Part shown: positions 1-5,970 of the stretch, one piece after another
Numbering within the stretch: the stretch's first letter is position 1
Layout: every line of letters starts with the position of its first letter
Assembly: GCA_030618945.1 (NCBI GenBank)
Contig: JAUXCI010000127.1
Location: forward strand, 1 to 7,116
Direction of reading: 5' to 3'
Origin: Flavobacteriaceae bacterium
GTDB lineage: Bacteria; Bacteroidota; Bacteroidia; Flavobacteriales; Flavobacteriaceae
DNA: 7,116 bases
Program-made: the position numbers and the translations under genes
Notes under the pieces: model-generated
Told to the model about the DNA's origin: nothing
The model's input: only the letters and a program-made list of their open reading frames with translations
The model's database searches: none

Positions 1-5
1 AATTA

Positions 6-19
6 GTTGCATGTGCAAC
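6..19. promoter_or_regulatory. Short perfect palindrome, possible operator
   Basis: GTTGCA and TGCAAC are perfect inverted arms around a central TG. The flanks (TTA before, CCA after) extend the symmetry only weakly. The form resembles palindromic operators of MarR-type or similar dimeric regulators, but that is a guess from shape alone. It sits at the very left edge, beyond the terminator of the left-block operon, so it would serve a neighbouring gene outside the window. A minus-strand ATG at 22-20 opens a frame running off the edge, too short to judge. Chance occurrence is possible. Confidence 0.25.
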
Positions 20-150
20 CATGTTAAAATTTTATTAAATAAATTAAACAAAATAGAAATATATAGTGCAATGTTCGGAATGTATTTGACAAAAAAAAAG
101 ATCATACAAAATCAGTGTATCCTATATGATATAGGGTAGAAGAGACTCAT

Positions 151-188
151 TAAAAATAAAAAACCATCCGTTGGTAAACGGATGGTTT
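151..188 (-). terminator. Rho-independent terminator of the left-block operon
   Basis: The arms AAACCATCCGTT (161-172) and AACGGATGGTTT (177-188) form a perfect 12-bp stem with a GGTA tetraloop. Read on the minus strand the stem runs directly into a T-rich tail (TTTTTTATTTTTA, about 163-151). It begins 25 nt after the stop codon of the cytochrome c gene, where an operon terminator is expected. The tail lies only on the minus-strand side, so it acts on leftward transcripts. Confidence 0.93.
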
Positions 189-212
189 ATTTAAGCAAAA
201 TTTATTGGCGTT

Positions 213-611
213 TTATTCAGCCAAAGTTCTCATGTAGTTTACAATCAGCCATCTGTCTTCGTCATCAGGCATTTTTTTTGTGTATTCAGGCATGTCATCT
301 CTTCCAAAAGTTGATTTATAAAATAATGCTCCGTCAGACTGAGCCTGGTATTCTTCAGATGAGAAGTCACCAAGTTCACCTTCAACTTCTTTGGCTTTCT
401 TGCCATCTCCATAACCTTCTTTACCGTGACATGATTGGCAATGTTTAGAGTAAAGTGATTTACCAATAGACAGATCTTCTTTTGGATCAGTAGGGTTTTT
501 CATGTTTTCATATTTTTCTGGCACAACCCATTCATCCTGAATGATCATGCCAAAAGAAAACAATATAAAAGAAAAAATTCCAGCTAGTATTAAGTTTTTA
601 ATATTTTTCAT
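213..611 (-). CDS. Membrane-anchored monohaem cytochrome c (class I-like)
   Basis: A 132-residue protein with an uncleaved-looking N-terminal hydrophobic segment (about residues 7-24) and a periplasmic cytochrome c domain. The haem attachment motif is CQSCH (C58, C61, H62), preceded by a GKSLYSKHC helix typical of class I cytochromes and followed by GKEGYGDG. The sixth haem ligand is probably Met107 (DDMPEY), with Met114 as alternative. The C-terminal helix (DRWLIVNYMRTLAE) matches the usual final helix of the fold. It is the last gene of the operon, 9 nt after the preceding gene and just ahead of the terminator. By analogy with quinol oxidoreductases built on FeS and NrfD subunits, it is inferred to take electrons from that complex and pass them to a periplasmic or membrane acceptor. 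The fold call is strong; the partner is inferred from neighbours. Confidence 0.9.
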   Translation of the reverse strand: MKNIKNLILAGIFSFILFSFGMIIQDEWVVPEKYENMKNPTDPKEDLSIGKSLYSKHCQSCHGKEGYGDGKKAKEVEGELGDFSSEEYQAQSDGALFYKSTFGRDDMPEYTKKMPDDEDRWLIVNYMRTLAE

Positions 612-620
612 GTGTACAAA

Positions 621-1499
621 TTAAGATTTTAAAATTTTGAATAAATTACGGATTAAATATACGAATATTCCCCAAACAACAATAATAAATGAGAATGTCA
701 GGAATAATAAAAATATAGGAGTTTTACCTCGTGGGGACCACATTGTTCTTTGGTTAAAAGTAGATTCACTAACAATAACCTTCCCAATAGGTGCATTAAT
801 AGTTTGTTTTACAGTGCCGTAATCATCACTTTCAATGAATACAACTTCCAATATTAAATTACCATCTATACCTGGAATCCCGTCTTCAACAGCAACTTCA
901 ATTGCACCATTTTCATCTGTGGTATAAAAATCTTCACCGATTATCAACGGCTTGAATAAACGCTGTACCTGAACCGTTAAAGGAGCATCCGCTACACTTG
1001 AATCTGTCTTAGTATCTATTAGTTTTGCGATAATGTAATTAATACTATCTCTAGTGATCAAGTTAGCCTTAATTTTCGCATTTTTAAAGCTAATTTTTCT
1101 GGAGGCTTTTTTATAAACTTCATTTCCTGAAAACGAAACTAATAAATTATACACGCCGCTGCTATCAGCCTGAAGAGATTCAAAATTTTTAATATTGAAT
1201 TTAACTGTACCATCAGCAGAAGTAACCGTTTTACCGATTACTGTTTCCTGATCATTTAGGACTTGAAAGATGGCTAATTCAGCATCCGAGACCTCAACAG
1301 TTTTTTTATTAATTCTTGCCGATGCCTTAATATTAAGAAACTGTTCTTTATTGAGTACATTAATGAATTCTGCATTAATTCTTATCTTATTTTTTTTATT
1401 TTGAGCAAGCACCTGATGTGTACTGCTGAAAAGGAGCACGATGCCAAGAATAGCCACAAATAATAATCTAAAGTTTTGATAGTTTTTCATGTCTGTCAT
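621..1499 (-). CDS. Membrane-anchored protein with two predicted Ig-like domains, function unknown
   Basis: 292 residues. The signal peptide covers about residues 8-32, with a likely cut after VLAQ. Two beta-rich segments follow (about 38-138 and 145-237), and a single transmembrane helix (about 261-284) ends in a short basic tail, giving an outside domain and a cytoplasmic C-terminus. The phrase GVYNLLVSFSGNEVYKKAS (115-133) resembles the end of bacterial Ig-like (Big-type) domains. The second segment has a comparable DENGAIEVAV / GNLILEVVF / DDYGTV pattern, so two tandem Ig-like domains are likely. No cofactor motif or cysteine is visible. The ATG overlaps the stop of the NrfD-like gene as ATGA, implying translational coupling; a second ATG at 1490-1488 would give an equally good signal peptide. 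The cytochrome c gene follows after 9 nt. Its place between two electron-transfer subunits suggests a structural or docking role, but this is inference. Confidence 0.85.
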   Translation of the reverse strand: MTDMKNYQNFRLLFVAILGIVLLFSSTHQVLAQNKKNKIRINAEFINVLNKEQFLNIKASARINKKTVEVSDAELAIFQVLNDQETVIGKTVTSADGTVKFNIKNFESLQADSSGVYNLLVSFSGNEVYKKASRKISFKNAKIKANLITRDSINYIIAKLIDTKTDSSVADAPLTVQVQRLFKPLIIGEDFYTTDENGAIEVAVEDGIPGIDGNLILEVVFIESDDYGTVKQTINAPIGKVIVSESTFNQRTMWSPRGKTPIFLLFLTFSFIIVVWGIFVYLIRNLFKILKS

Positions 1500-2803
1500 T
1501 TTTTATCTGAGTTCTCTATTTCACTTTCATCAATACTTCTTTGAATGGGTACAACTGGTAGATACCGCACTAATAACGTTAATATTAAAAGTGCCATGGC
1601 CAAGTTACTTGCGCTGATCAACCATTCATGAAGGCTTGGAAAATAATGTCTCCAAGATTCAGGAACTCCTTGTATCGGTAAATAAGGGTGCAATAGGGTT
1701 GGGGTAACAATAATGAATCTTTTCCACCAAGAGGCCAATACCACCATCAAACCTATAAGAAATAGAGGAAATGGTTTTCTTCCCTTTTTGAAAAATAAAA
1801 CGATGACCGGAATTATCAATCCACCAATGGTCACAAGCCAAAAAATAGTGGAATAATAACCTGTAAATAGTGTTGTAAGGTGAATGCCTTCATTTTTGCT
1901 TGACATATAGGCAGGCATCAAATATTCATTGGCATTAAAATACAAATAAATAAGGCAGGCCAAGGCCAAAAATTTCCCCATTTTATCAAAATGGAAATCT
2001 GTAATATAATCTTCCAGCCCTTTCATCTTTCTTACAGCATATATGGTGACAACCAAGGTACCCACTCCAGCAACTAGAGCTCCTGAAATAAAATATGGGC
2101 CAAAATTCGTGCTATTCCAACCTATTCGGTAAGTTGATGAAAACAGCCAGGCATCAATGGTTTGTAAGATTAAACCTAATGGAAGTATAAGTACTGCAAT
2201 GATCCTGATTGATTTTTGTTGTATCGCTTTTTGGGCCAAACTACCTTTCCAATTCAACGAAAGTTTGCCATACCATTTACTCAGTTTAGGATTGGTTTTG
2301 CTATAAAAATCTTTAAGAATTGCAAAATCAGGAAGCAAAGGGAAATAGAGTAAAAGAGAAATTGCAATTAAATAACTTGGTATGATTATTACGTCCCATG
2401 TAATGGGCGATTGAAACCTTGCATAAATTATAGTATTCAAGGCCCTGTCGGGTCTACCAAGGTCAATAATGATTGTAATTCCCGCCATGATGATTGCCGC
2501 TAATGAAATAATTTCAGCGATTCTTACCAAGGGTGTTCTCCAGTTATTTTTGGTCAATCTTAGTATAGCCACGGTGGCTGCTCCCACAAAACTGGTTGCA
2601 ACAAAGAACACGAAATTTGAGATGTAAATTCCCCAAAGGGCATAATCATTTAAATTCGTCACTTCCATACCGGAAACGATCTGATCAGCGTAAGCTAGCA
2701 CGCCCGAAAACATGATCACCAAAAGAAAACCTAGCCAGATTTTTTCTAATTTATTAAATTTTTTTGGTGCTAAATCTTGAATAAACTGTTCACGTGATTT
2801 CAT
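1496..2803 (-). CDS. NrfD/PsrC-family integral membrane subunit, ActC-like 10-helix type
   Basis: 435 residues, almost all membrane-embedded. About ten hydrophobic segments are visible (roughly 21-41, 57-81, 96-114, 134-155, 200-221, 236-257, 275-296, 316-338, 345-365, 393-413). Classic NrfD has about 320 residues and eight helices; this length and count are closer to the ActC/ActF subunits of alternative complex III. Family-like signatures are DLGRPDR (114-120), SPITWDVIIIPSYL (132-145) and LLPDFAILKD (156-165). Such proteins bind quinone on the periplasmic side and exchange electrons with a partner FeS protein. Its start overlaps the ferredoxin gene stop as TAATG and its stop overlaps the next start as ATGA, so the subunits are probably made together. 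The direction of electron flow (quinol oxidation or quinone reduction) cannot be read from sequence. The symbol nrfD is withheld because this is a broad family. Confidence 0.9.
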   Translation of the reverse strand: MKSREQFIQDLAPKKFNKLEKIWLGFLLVIMFSGVLAYADQIVSGMEVTNLNDYALWGIYISNFVFFVATSFVGAATVAILRLTKNNWRTPLVRIAEIISLAAIIMAGITIIIDLGRPDRALNTIIYARFQSPITWDVIIIPSYLIAISLLLYFPLLPDFAILKDFYSKTNPKLSKWYGKLSLNWKGSLAQKAIQQKSIRIIAVLILPLGLILQTIDAWLFSSTYRIGWNSTNFGPYFISGALVAGVGTLVVTIYAVRKMKGLEDYITDFHFDKMGKFLALACLIYLYFNANEYLMPAYMSSKNEGIHLTTLFTGYYSTIFWLVTIGGLIIPVIVLFFKKGRKPFPLFLIGLMVVLASWWKRFIIVTPTLLHPYLPIQGVPESWRHYFPSLHEWLISASNLAMALLILTLLVRYLPVVPIQRSIDESEIENSDKK

Positions 2804-3777
2804 TATTCTTCAGATTTTTTAACTGATTCATATTCATTGTAATCTTCGAGACCATCCTTAAAATCAACCAATCGGTCTACTGGTGGTAAATAATAAACAC
2901 TAGGTTCTGTTCCCAATCCTTCCATAAACCTATAACCCGATTTGTCTTCTAATAATTTGCTGAGTCTGAGTGTTTCTTCACCATTGGTCACAGTATCTTC
3001 ATATTTATCTCCAAAATAGAATACACCATTTGGACATGCAGAAACACAATGGGGAAGTTCATTATTTTTAATTGAGTGAGGACAAAAATCACATTTATCA
3101 ACAGTACCTACAACACTTGGTAATCCGGCATGTTCGGCAGTTGACTCAGTCCCATGCATTTCCATTTCCAGTTTTATTTCACCTTGATCGGGTTCACTCC
3201 AGTTAAAAACACGTGTTGAATAAGGGCAGGCTGCCATGCAAAATCTACAACCAATACATCTTTCATTATCAATGAGAACCAGTCCATCCTGACGTTTAAA
3301 GGTTGCATCTACAGGACAAACTGTAACACAGGCAGGTTCATCACAGTGTTGGCAGGTTACCGGCATCCAGTAAGGAGAGGTATCTTTCGTTTCCTGCATT
3401 TTATAGACTTTTACCCAGGCGTTGTCACCCGTAACATAATGATGCTTGTTACAAGCACTTTGACAGGCTAAAGCATTCTTACATTTGGCAAGGTCAACGA
3501 CCATGACATACTTTCTATTGGGATCACCTTCTCTTATTTTATAGGTGGTTTCGGCACCATGAGAATGATCAACTTCAACTACTTCAGATGAATCAACTTG
3601 TATGATATTACCATCAGTATCCATTAATTCCATGGTATGGCCAGCTTGAGACTCTGGTTTGGCGTTAAGTTTTGTCACAAGCTTGGACAAGCCCAGGCCT
3701 CCAATAGTTGCGGCCAGCCCTAGTTTCAAACCTTTATTAAGAAATTTTCTCCTTTGGTTTTTATTAGAATCTTCCAT
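2803..3777 (-). CDS. Tat-exported four-cluster ferredoxin-like subunit (NrfC/PsrB/DmsB type)
   Basis: 324 residues. The N-terminus carries a twin-arginine signal (QRRKFLNKG, R9-R10, then a hydrophobic run 18-31), so the folded protein is sent to the periplasm. Four cysteine groups follow: C99/C105/C109; C142/C145/C150/C154; C174/C177/C180/C184; C229/C232/C244/C248. The last three groups match the family patterns, including CP endings. The first should read CxxCxxCxxxC, but Ala102 stands where the second cysteine is expected, leaving three ligands there. Between the signal and the clusters, residues about 47-75 form an extra segment (LMDTDGNIIQVDSSEV) resembling the small protein encoded just upstream. 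The subunit would carry electrons between the NrfD-like quinone site and a periplasmic partner. It starts 24 nt after the small Tat gene and shares TAATG with the NrfD-like gene. Family is certain; the physiological partner is not visible. Confidence 0.93.
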   Translation of the reverse strand: MEDSNKNQRRKFLNKGLKLGLAATIGGLGLSKLVTKLNAKPESQAGHTMELMDTDGNIIQVDSSEVVEVDHSHGAETTYKIREGDPNRKYVMVVDLAKCKNALACQSACNKHHYVTGDNAWVKVYKMQETKDTSPYWMPVTCQHCDEPACVTVCPVDATFKRQDGLVLIDNERCIGCRFCMAACPYSTRVFNWSEPDQGEIKLEMEMHGTESTAEHAGLPSVVGTVDKCDFCPHSIKNNELPHCVSACPNGVFYFGDKYEDTVTNGEETLRLSKLLEDKSGYRFMEGLGTEPSVYYLPPVDRLVDFKDGLEDYNEYESVKKSEE

Positions 3778-3801
3778 ATAGTTTCAAAATTACAGGGTTT
3801 A

Positions 3802-4068
3802 TCATTTTTTGCCTAACCAGCCTAAAAACGAATTGTTAGATATATTTTTTTTAACAACTTTAGCGTCTTTTAAAGCGCTTATTTTAATTTTAACAACAGT
3901 TCCATCAGGTTTCAACAAAGTTTTGTACTGCTCTTCATTATCATCTAACGGGTTTTTTTCAGGCTCTGATTGACCAGTCCCGATAAAGGGAACTAGTAAA
4001 CTACCTCCTAAGATGGGTAAAATTCCTCTTCTTGAAAATAATTTACCTTTTGGGTTTTTATTGCTCAT
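3802..4068 (-). CDS. Small Tat-signal protein resembling the N-terminus of the adjacent ferredoxin subunit
   Basis: 88 residues, first gene of the left-block operon. The N-terminus has a twin-arginine motif (FSRRGIL, R13-R14) and a hydrophobic stretch (15-30). The rest is a short polar linker, a DG-containing beta-like segment (LLKPDGTVVKIKISALKDAKVV, split here as LLKPDG at 51-56 and TVVKIKISAL at 57-66) and a tail ending GWLGKK. No cysteines or cofactor motifs are present, so the Tat signal is unlikely to serve its own cofactor. Residues 47-64 align without gaps to residues 47-64 of the ferredoxin subunit (shared L51, D55, G56, S64 and conservative V/I positions), suggesting a common origin. 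It could be an assembly factor, a small accessory subunit or a Tat escort for the FeS protein; none of these is shown. The frame is intact, the candidate promoter is correctly placed, and the ATG at 4068 is the only sensible start. Confidence 0.82.
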   Translation of the reverse strand: MSNKNPKGKLFSRRGILPILGGSLLVPFIGTGQSEPEKNPLDDNEEQYKTLLKPDGTVVKIKISALKDAKVVKKNISNNSFLGWLGKK

Positions 4069-4090
4069 AGTTTGTTGTTTTTAATTCAAT

Positions 4091-4125
4091 CAAAAATAAT
4101 CCTTAAATATTATATATTTTAGAAA
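4091..4125 (-). promoter_or_regulatory. Candidate Bacteroidota-type promoter of the left-block operon
   Basis: On the minus strand TATTTTTG (4098-4091) matches the Bacteroidota -7 consensus TAnnTTTG exactly. A weaker TTTC (4125-4122) could serve as the -33 TTTG element, though the 23-nt spacer is on the long side. Transcription would start near 4085, leaving a leader of roughly 16 nt before the ATG at 4068. The region is very AT-rich, so a chance match is possible. Confidence 0.5.
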
Positions 4126-4455
4126 TGTTCAGTTTTACAGATGGTATTTGAAAACAAAACATTTTTAATTTCAAAATGGTTTTATTGAGGAATGGTCTCT
4201 ACGGTTCGTTTACAACAATTGAATATCGTGTCATCCTGATTTCCAAATTCAATTTCGCACCTCTCTCAATCCAGCATATATATAATCACAACTGTTGTCA
4301 AACCATGTGATTAACTTGTCATGACCTAAGTATTAACAGAGCTAAGCGATTAATTACCCTAAATATTCATGTGTTCAATCTGCATTGAAAGGCTAGGAAA
4401 CCTGGCTTGGTACCCATTCAACAATAAGCAAACATGATAGAAAGAACACAAAATG

Positions 4456-4518
4456 AATATAGGAATTTTAAATCTTTCTAAGGATAAAATTTCCTTATAC
4501 ATTTAAAATTCCTATATT
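4456..4518 (-). terminator. Large nested hairpin, probable terminator of the right block
   Basis: AATATAGGAATTTTAAAT (4456-4473) and its exact reverse complement (4501-4518) form an 18-bp perfect stem. Inside, TAAGGA (4479-4484) and TCCTTA (4492-4497) form a second 6-bp stem with a 7-nt loop. It starts 52 nt after the stop codon of the barrel gene. On the minus strand the following bases (TTCATTTTGTG) are only moderately T-rich; on the plus strand TTTT overlaps and follows the right arm, so it might act in both directions. The stem is long and AT-rich for an intrinsic terminator, and a small mobile-type inverted repeat cannot be excluded. Confidence 0.6.
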
Positions 4519-4570
4519 TTACATAAATCATCAAATTTTTAAGATTCAACAACTCTACCTTTTAAAAGGG

Positions 4571-5488
4571 TTAAAAGTTGTAAATTCTAGTAATGTTAAA
4601 TCCTATCAGAATATCTCCGTTAAAGAAATCATTCTTATTGTACATATAATTTTCCTGAGGTACGATTCCGGCGTAGTTAGAAATAAACAACTGGAAGGCG
4701 TGGCCTGAAGTTCCAAATTCGAAACCTAAACTAATACCAGGATATGGATTATTATTTTCATAATTGACATCTCCCGTATCTGGATCCACTGTACCATAAT
4801 AGTTCTGCATTTCAGTAATAGGTTGACTATAATCAAGAAGAATCGCAGTGTTAGGAGTAATCTTGTATCGCCCACCTAATGAAAAGGCTACCATATCATT
4901 TCTCATGTCTACCTCAACAGTGTTGTAGTGAGAGAAACTTAAAGAACCCTGAACTGAAAACTCTGGTGAAATGCGTCTCACAACGATGAGCTGATGGAAA
5001 AAAGAAAACCTGTCCTGATTGTAGTTGAAATTGGTATTTTCCTGTTGCCTCGCATCGTAAGCAAAATTTCCATAATAAGTTAAACTTAAAGGCATCTTTT
5101 CAGAACGTGTTTGTCTCAGGATTGCCACCTTAGCGTTAAAGTCCATTAACATTTTATTCTTAGTAATTCCAAATCCAAGTGTAACTCTTTCATGCACTCC
5201 GTAACCACCTCCAATTCGGATATTGGCATTGGGTCCATAAATACCTGCTAAATCTTCCCATCCATTTTGTACGGTCGCAAATCTGTGTTGCAACATTATT
5301 TCTAAAGCATTTTTACTTAAAACTACATTAGTTTGATTGTCAATGATGTAAGAGCTTTCAAAAGCAGATCTTTCAAGTTTTTCTTTTGTCTTAACGATAG
5401 TGTCTTGTTGTACTTCGTCACTATCTTGTGCCGTCCCTAGAAAGGGCACTATAAAAAGAACAAGTAGTGTATATATATATTTTTTCAT
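4571..5488 (-). CDS. DUF5777-like outer-membrane beta-barrel protein
   Basis: 305 residues with a signal peptide (about 1-20, cut after LGTA, before QDSDEV). After a short polar linker the body is a series of alternating hydrophobic/polar beta strands ending in a C-terminal phenylalanine (TRIYNF), the usual outer-membrane barrel insertion signal. The C-terminal region, GISLGFEFGTSGHAFQLFIS (251-270) followed by FFNGDILIGFNITRI, is what I recognise as the Bacteroidota DUF5777 barrel family; no transport substrate is established for it to my knowledge. The gene begins 18 nt after the lipoprotein cytochrome gene, so the two are probably co-transcribed. In this context it may help anchor or contact the surface or periplasmic cytochromes, but that is inferred from position only. 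Barrel and localisation are confident; the family assignment is from memory of the conserved C-terminal pattern. Confidence 0.85.
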   Translation of the reverse strand: MKKYIYTLLVLFIVPFLGTAQDSDEVQQDTIVKTKEKLERSAFESSYIIDNQTNVVLSKNALEIMLQHRFATVQNGWEDLAGIYGPNANIRIGGGYGVHERVTLGFGITKNKMLMDFNAKVAILRQTRSEKMPLSLTYYGNFAYDARQQENTNFNYNQDRFSFFHQLIVVRRISPEFSVQGSLSFSHYNTVEVDMRNDMVAFSLGGRYKITPNTAILLDYSQPITEMQNYYGTVDPDTGDVNYENNNPYPGISLGFEFGTSGHAFQLFISNYAGIVPQENYMYNKNDFFNGDILIGFNITRIYNF

Positions 5489-5506
5489 GTCTATGTTCTT
5501 TAAAGG

Positions 5507-5896
5507 TTAATTATTTTTAGCGCCTTGATCAATCCAGCCTTTGACTAAATCACTTTTAGCAGCCGGCCATTTGTTTTCAGGAGTAGGCATTGGAGACACT
5601 CCAGGGGCATGAATAAGAGACAAGTATAAACTACTCTCTAATGATTTACCTGGCTCAACAAAACCGTCCAATAGGCTGTTATAGGAGTTTTGAGGTCTTA
5701 GGTCGGGCGGGATATTACCATTATGACAGGCAACACATTGTCCTTCCCAAAGTGGCATGATGTCTTCTGAATAGGATATATCATCAGGAATCTCACCACC
5801 ACCTTCATCTATAACTTGTGGAAATGAATCGTAGTAGCAGGAGTTTAGGAACAGCCCCATCGCGATAACGATTAATATTTTTATAAAATTTTTCAT
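5507..5896 (-). CDS. Lipoprotein monohaem c-type cytochrome (PSCyt1-like)
   Basis: 129 residues. A lipoprotein signal (hydrophobic 6-17, lipobox LNSC with C20) indicates lipid anchoring, probably to the outer membrane. A glycine-rich linker (GGGE, 32-35) leads to a short cytochrome domain: SYSEDIMPLWEGQCVACHNG (41-60) with haem motif C54-V-A-C57-H58, then LLDGFVEPGKSLESSLYL and SPMPTP, where Met103 is the likely second haem ligand, and a final helix ending VKGWIDQGA. This order (DIMPLW..C..CH, GKS.ESSLY, MP, WIDQGA) matches the short cytochromes called PSCyt1 or cytochrome c domain, common in Bacteroidota. It follows the EB_dh gene after 74 nt that contain a hairpin, and precedes the barrel gene by 18 nt. 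It probably relays electrons to or from the EB_dh haem protein at the outer face of the periplasm; that link is inference. Confidence 0.9.
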   Translation of the reverse strand: MKNFIKILIVIAMGLFLNSCYYDSFPQVIDEGGGEIPDDISYSEDIMPLWEGQCVACHNGNIPPDLRPQNSYNSLLDGFVEPGKSLESSLYLSLIHAPGVSPMPTPENKWPAAKSDLVKGWIDQGAKNN

Positions 5897-5920
5897 GTTT
5901 TTAATTTTAAATTACATAAT

Positions 5921-5963
5921 CACCTTTTCTTAAAAGGTGCAGATGAAAATCTGCACCTTTTAA
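5921..5963 (-). terminator. Strong hairpin with a competing alternative stem after the EB_dh gene
   Basis: TTAAAAGGTGCAGAT (5930-5944) and ATCTGCACCTTTTAA (5949-5963) form a perfect 15-bp stem with a 4-nt loop, starting 7 nt after the EB_dh stop codon. On the minus strand the 3' arm ends CCTTTTAA, a short in-stem T run, so termination or 3'-end protection is likely. A further CACCTTTT copy (5921-5928) can pair with AAAAGGTG (5932-5939), giving a mutually exclusive 8-bp hairpin. The lack of a long T tail suggests termination may be partial, allowing read-through into the cytochrome and barrel genes. Confidence 0.75.
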
Positions 5964-5970
5964 AATTTGA

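Larger units (their letters stand above)
4069..4570. other. 502-bp gene-free stretch between the two blocks
   Basis: No convincing coding region was found on either strand. The right part holds the nested hairpin at 4456-4518 downstream of the outer-membrane barrel gene; the left end holds the candidate promoter of the next operon. Between them lie a minus-strand TTGACA (4301-4296) with TATGCT 17 nt further on (4278-4273), overlapping a small palindrome ACAAC-T-GTTGT (4288-4298), inverted arms AATTGAAT/ATTCAATT (4217-4224, 4247-4254), and a weak hairpin at 4389-4408. None is strong enough to name. The stretch is unusually long for this compact locus, so upstream regulation or a small RNA is possible. 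Confidence 0.6.

Noticed and set aside
182..448. Plus-strand open frame antisense to the cytochrome c gene.
   Set aside because: It lies over a clear CxxCH cytochrome on the other strand, overlaps the terminator hairpin, and its translation has no protein-like features.
245..466. Shifted minus-strand frame inside the cytochrome c gene.
   Set aside because: It is an out-of-frame reading of the same gene with no independent features.
3802..4068. The small Tat gene as a frameshifted fragment of a once larger ferredoxin gene.
   Set aside because: It has its own start, stop and well-placed candidate promoter, no cysteine-cluster coding is found in other frames nearby, and a complete ferredoxin gene follows.
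4217..4254. Inverted arms AATTGAAT/ATTCAATT as an operator.
   Set aside because: The arms are 22 bases apart, AT-rich and far from the start codon; chance is the simplest explanation.
4176..4310. A 44-codon plus-strand open frame starting at ATG 4176.
   Set aside because: It has no recognisable domain, signal or promoter, its composition looks random, and it opposes all other genes; such a length is expected by chance.
4389..4408. Short hairpin AAGGCTAGG-AAA-CCTGGCTT as a terminator.
   Set aside because: It has a bulge, a wobble pair and no T tail on either strand.
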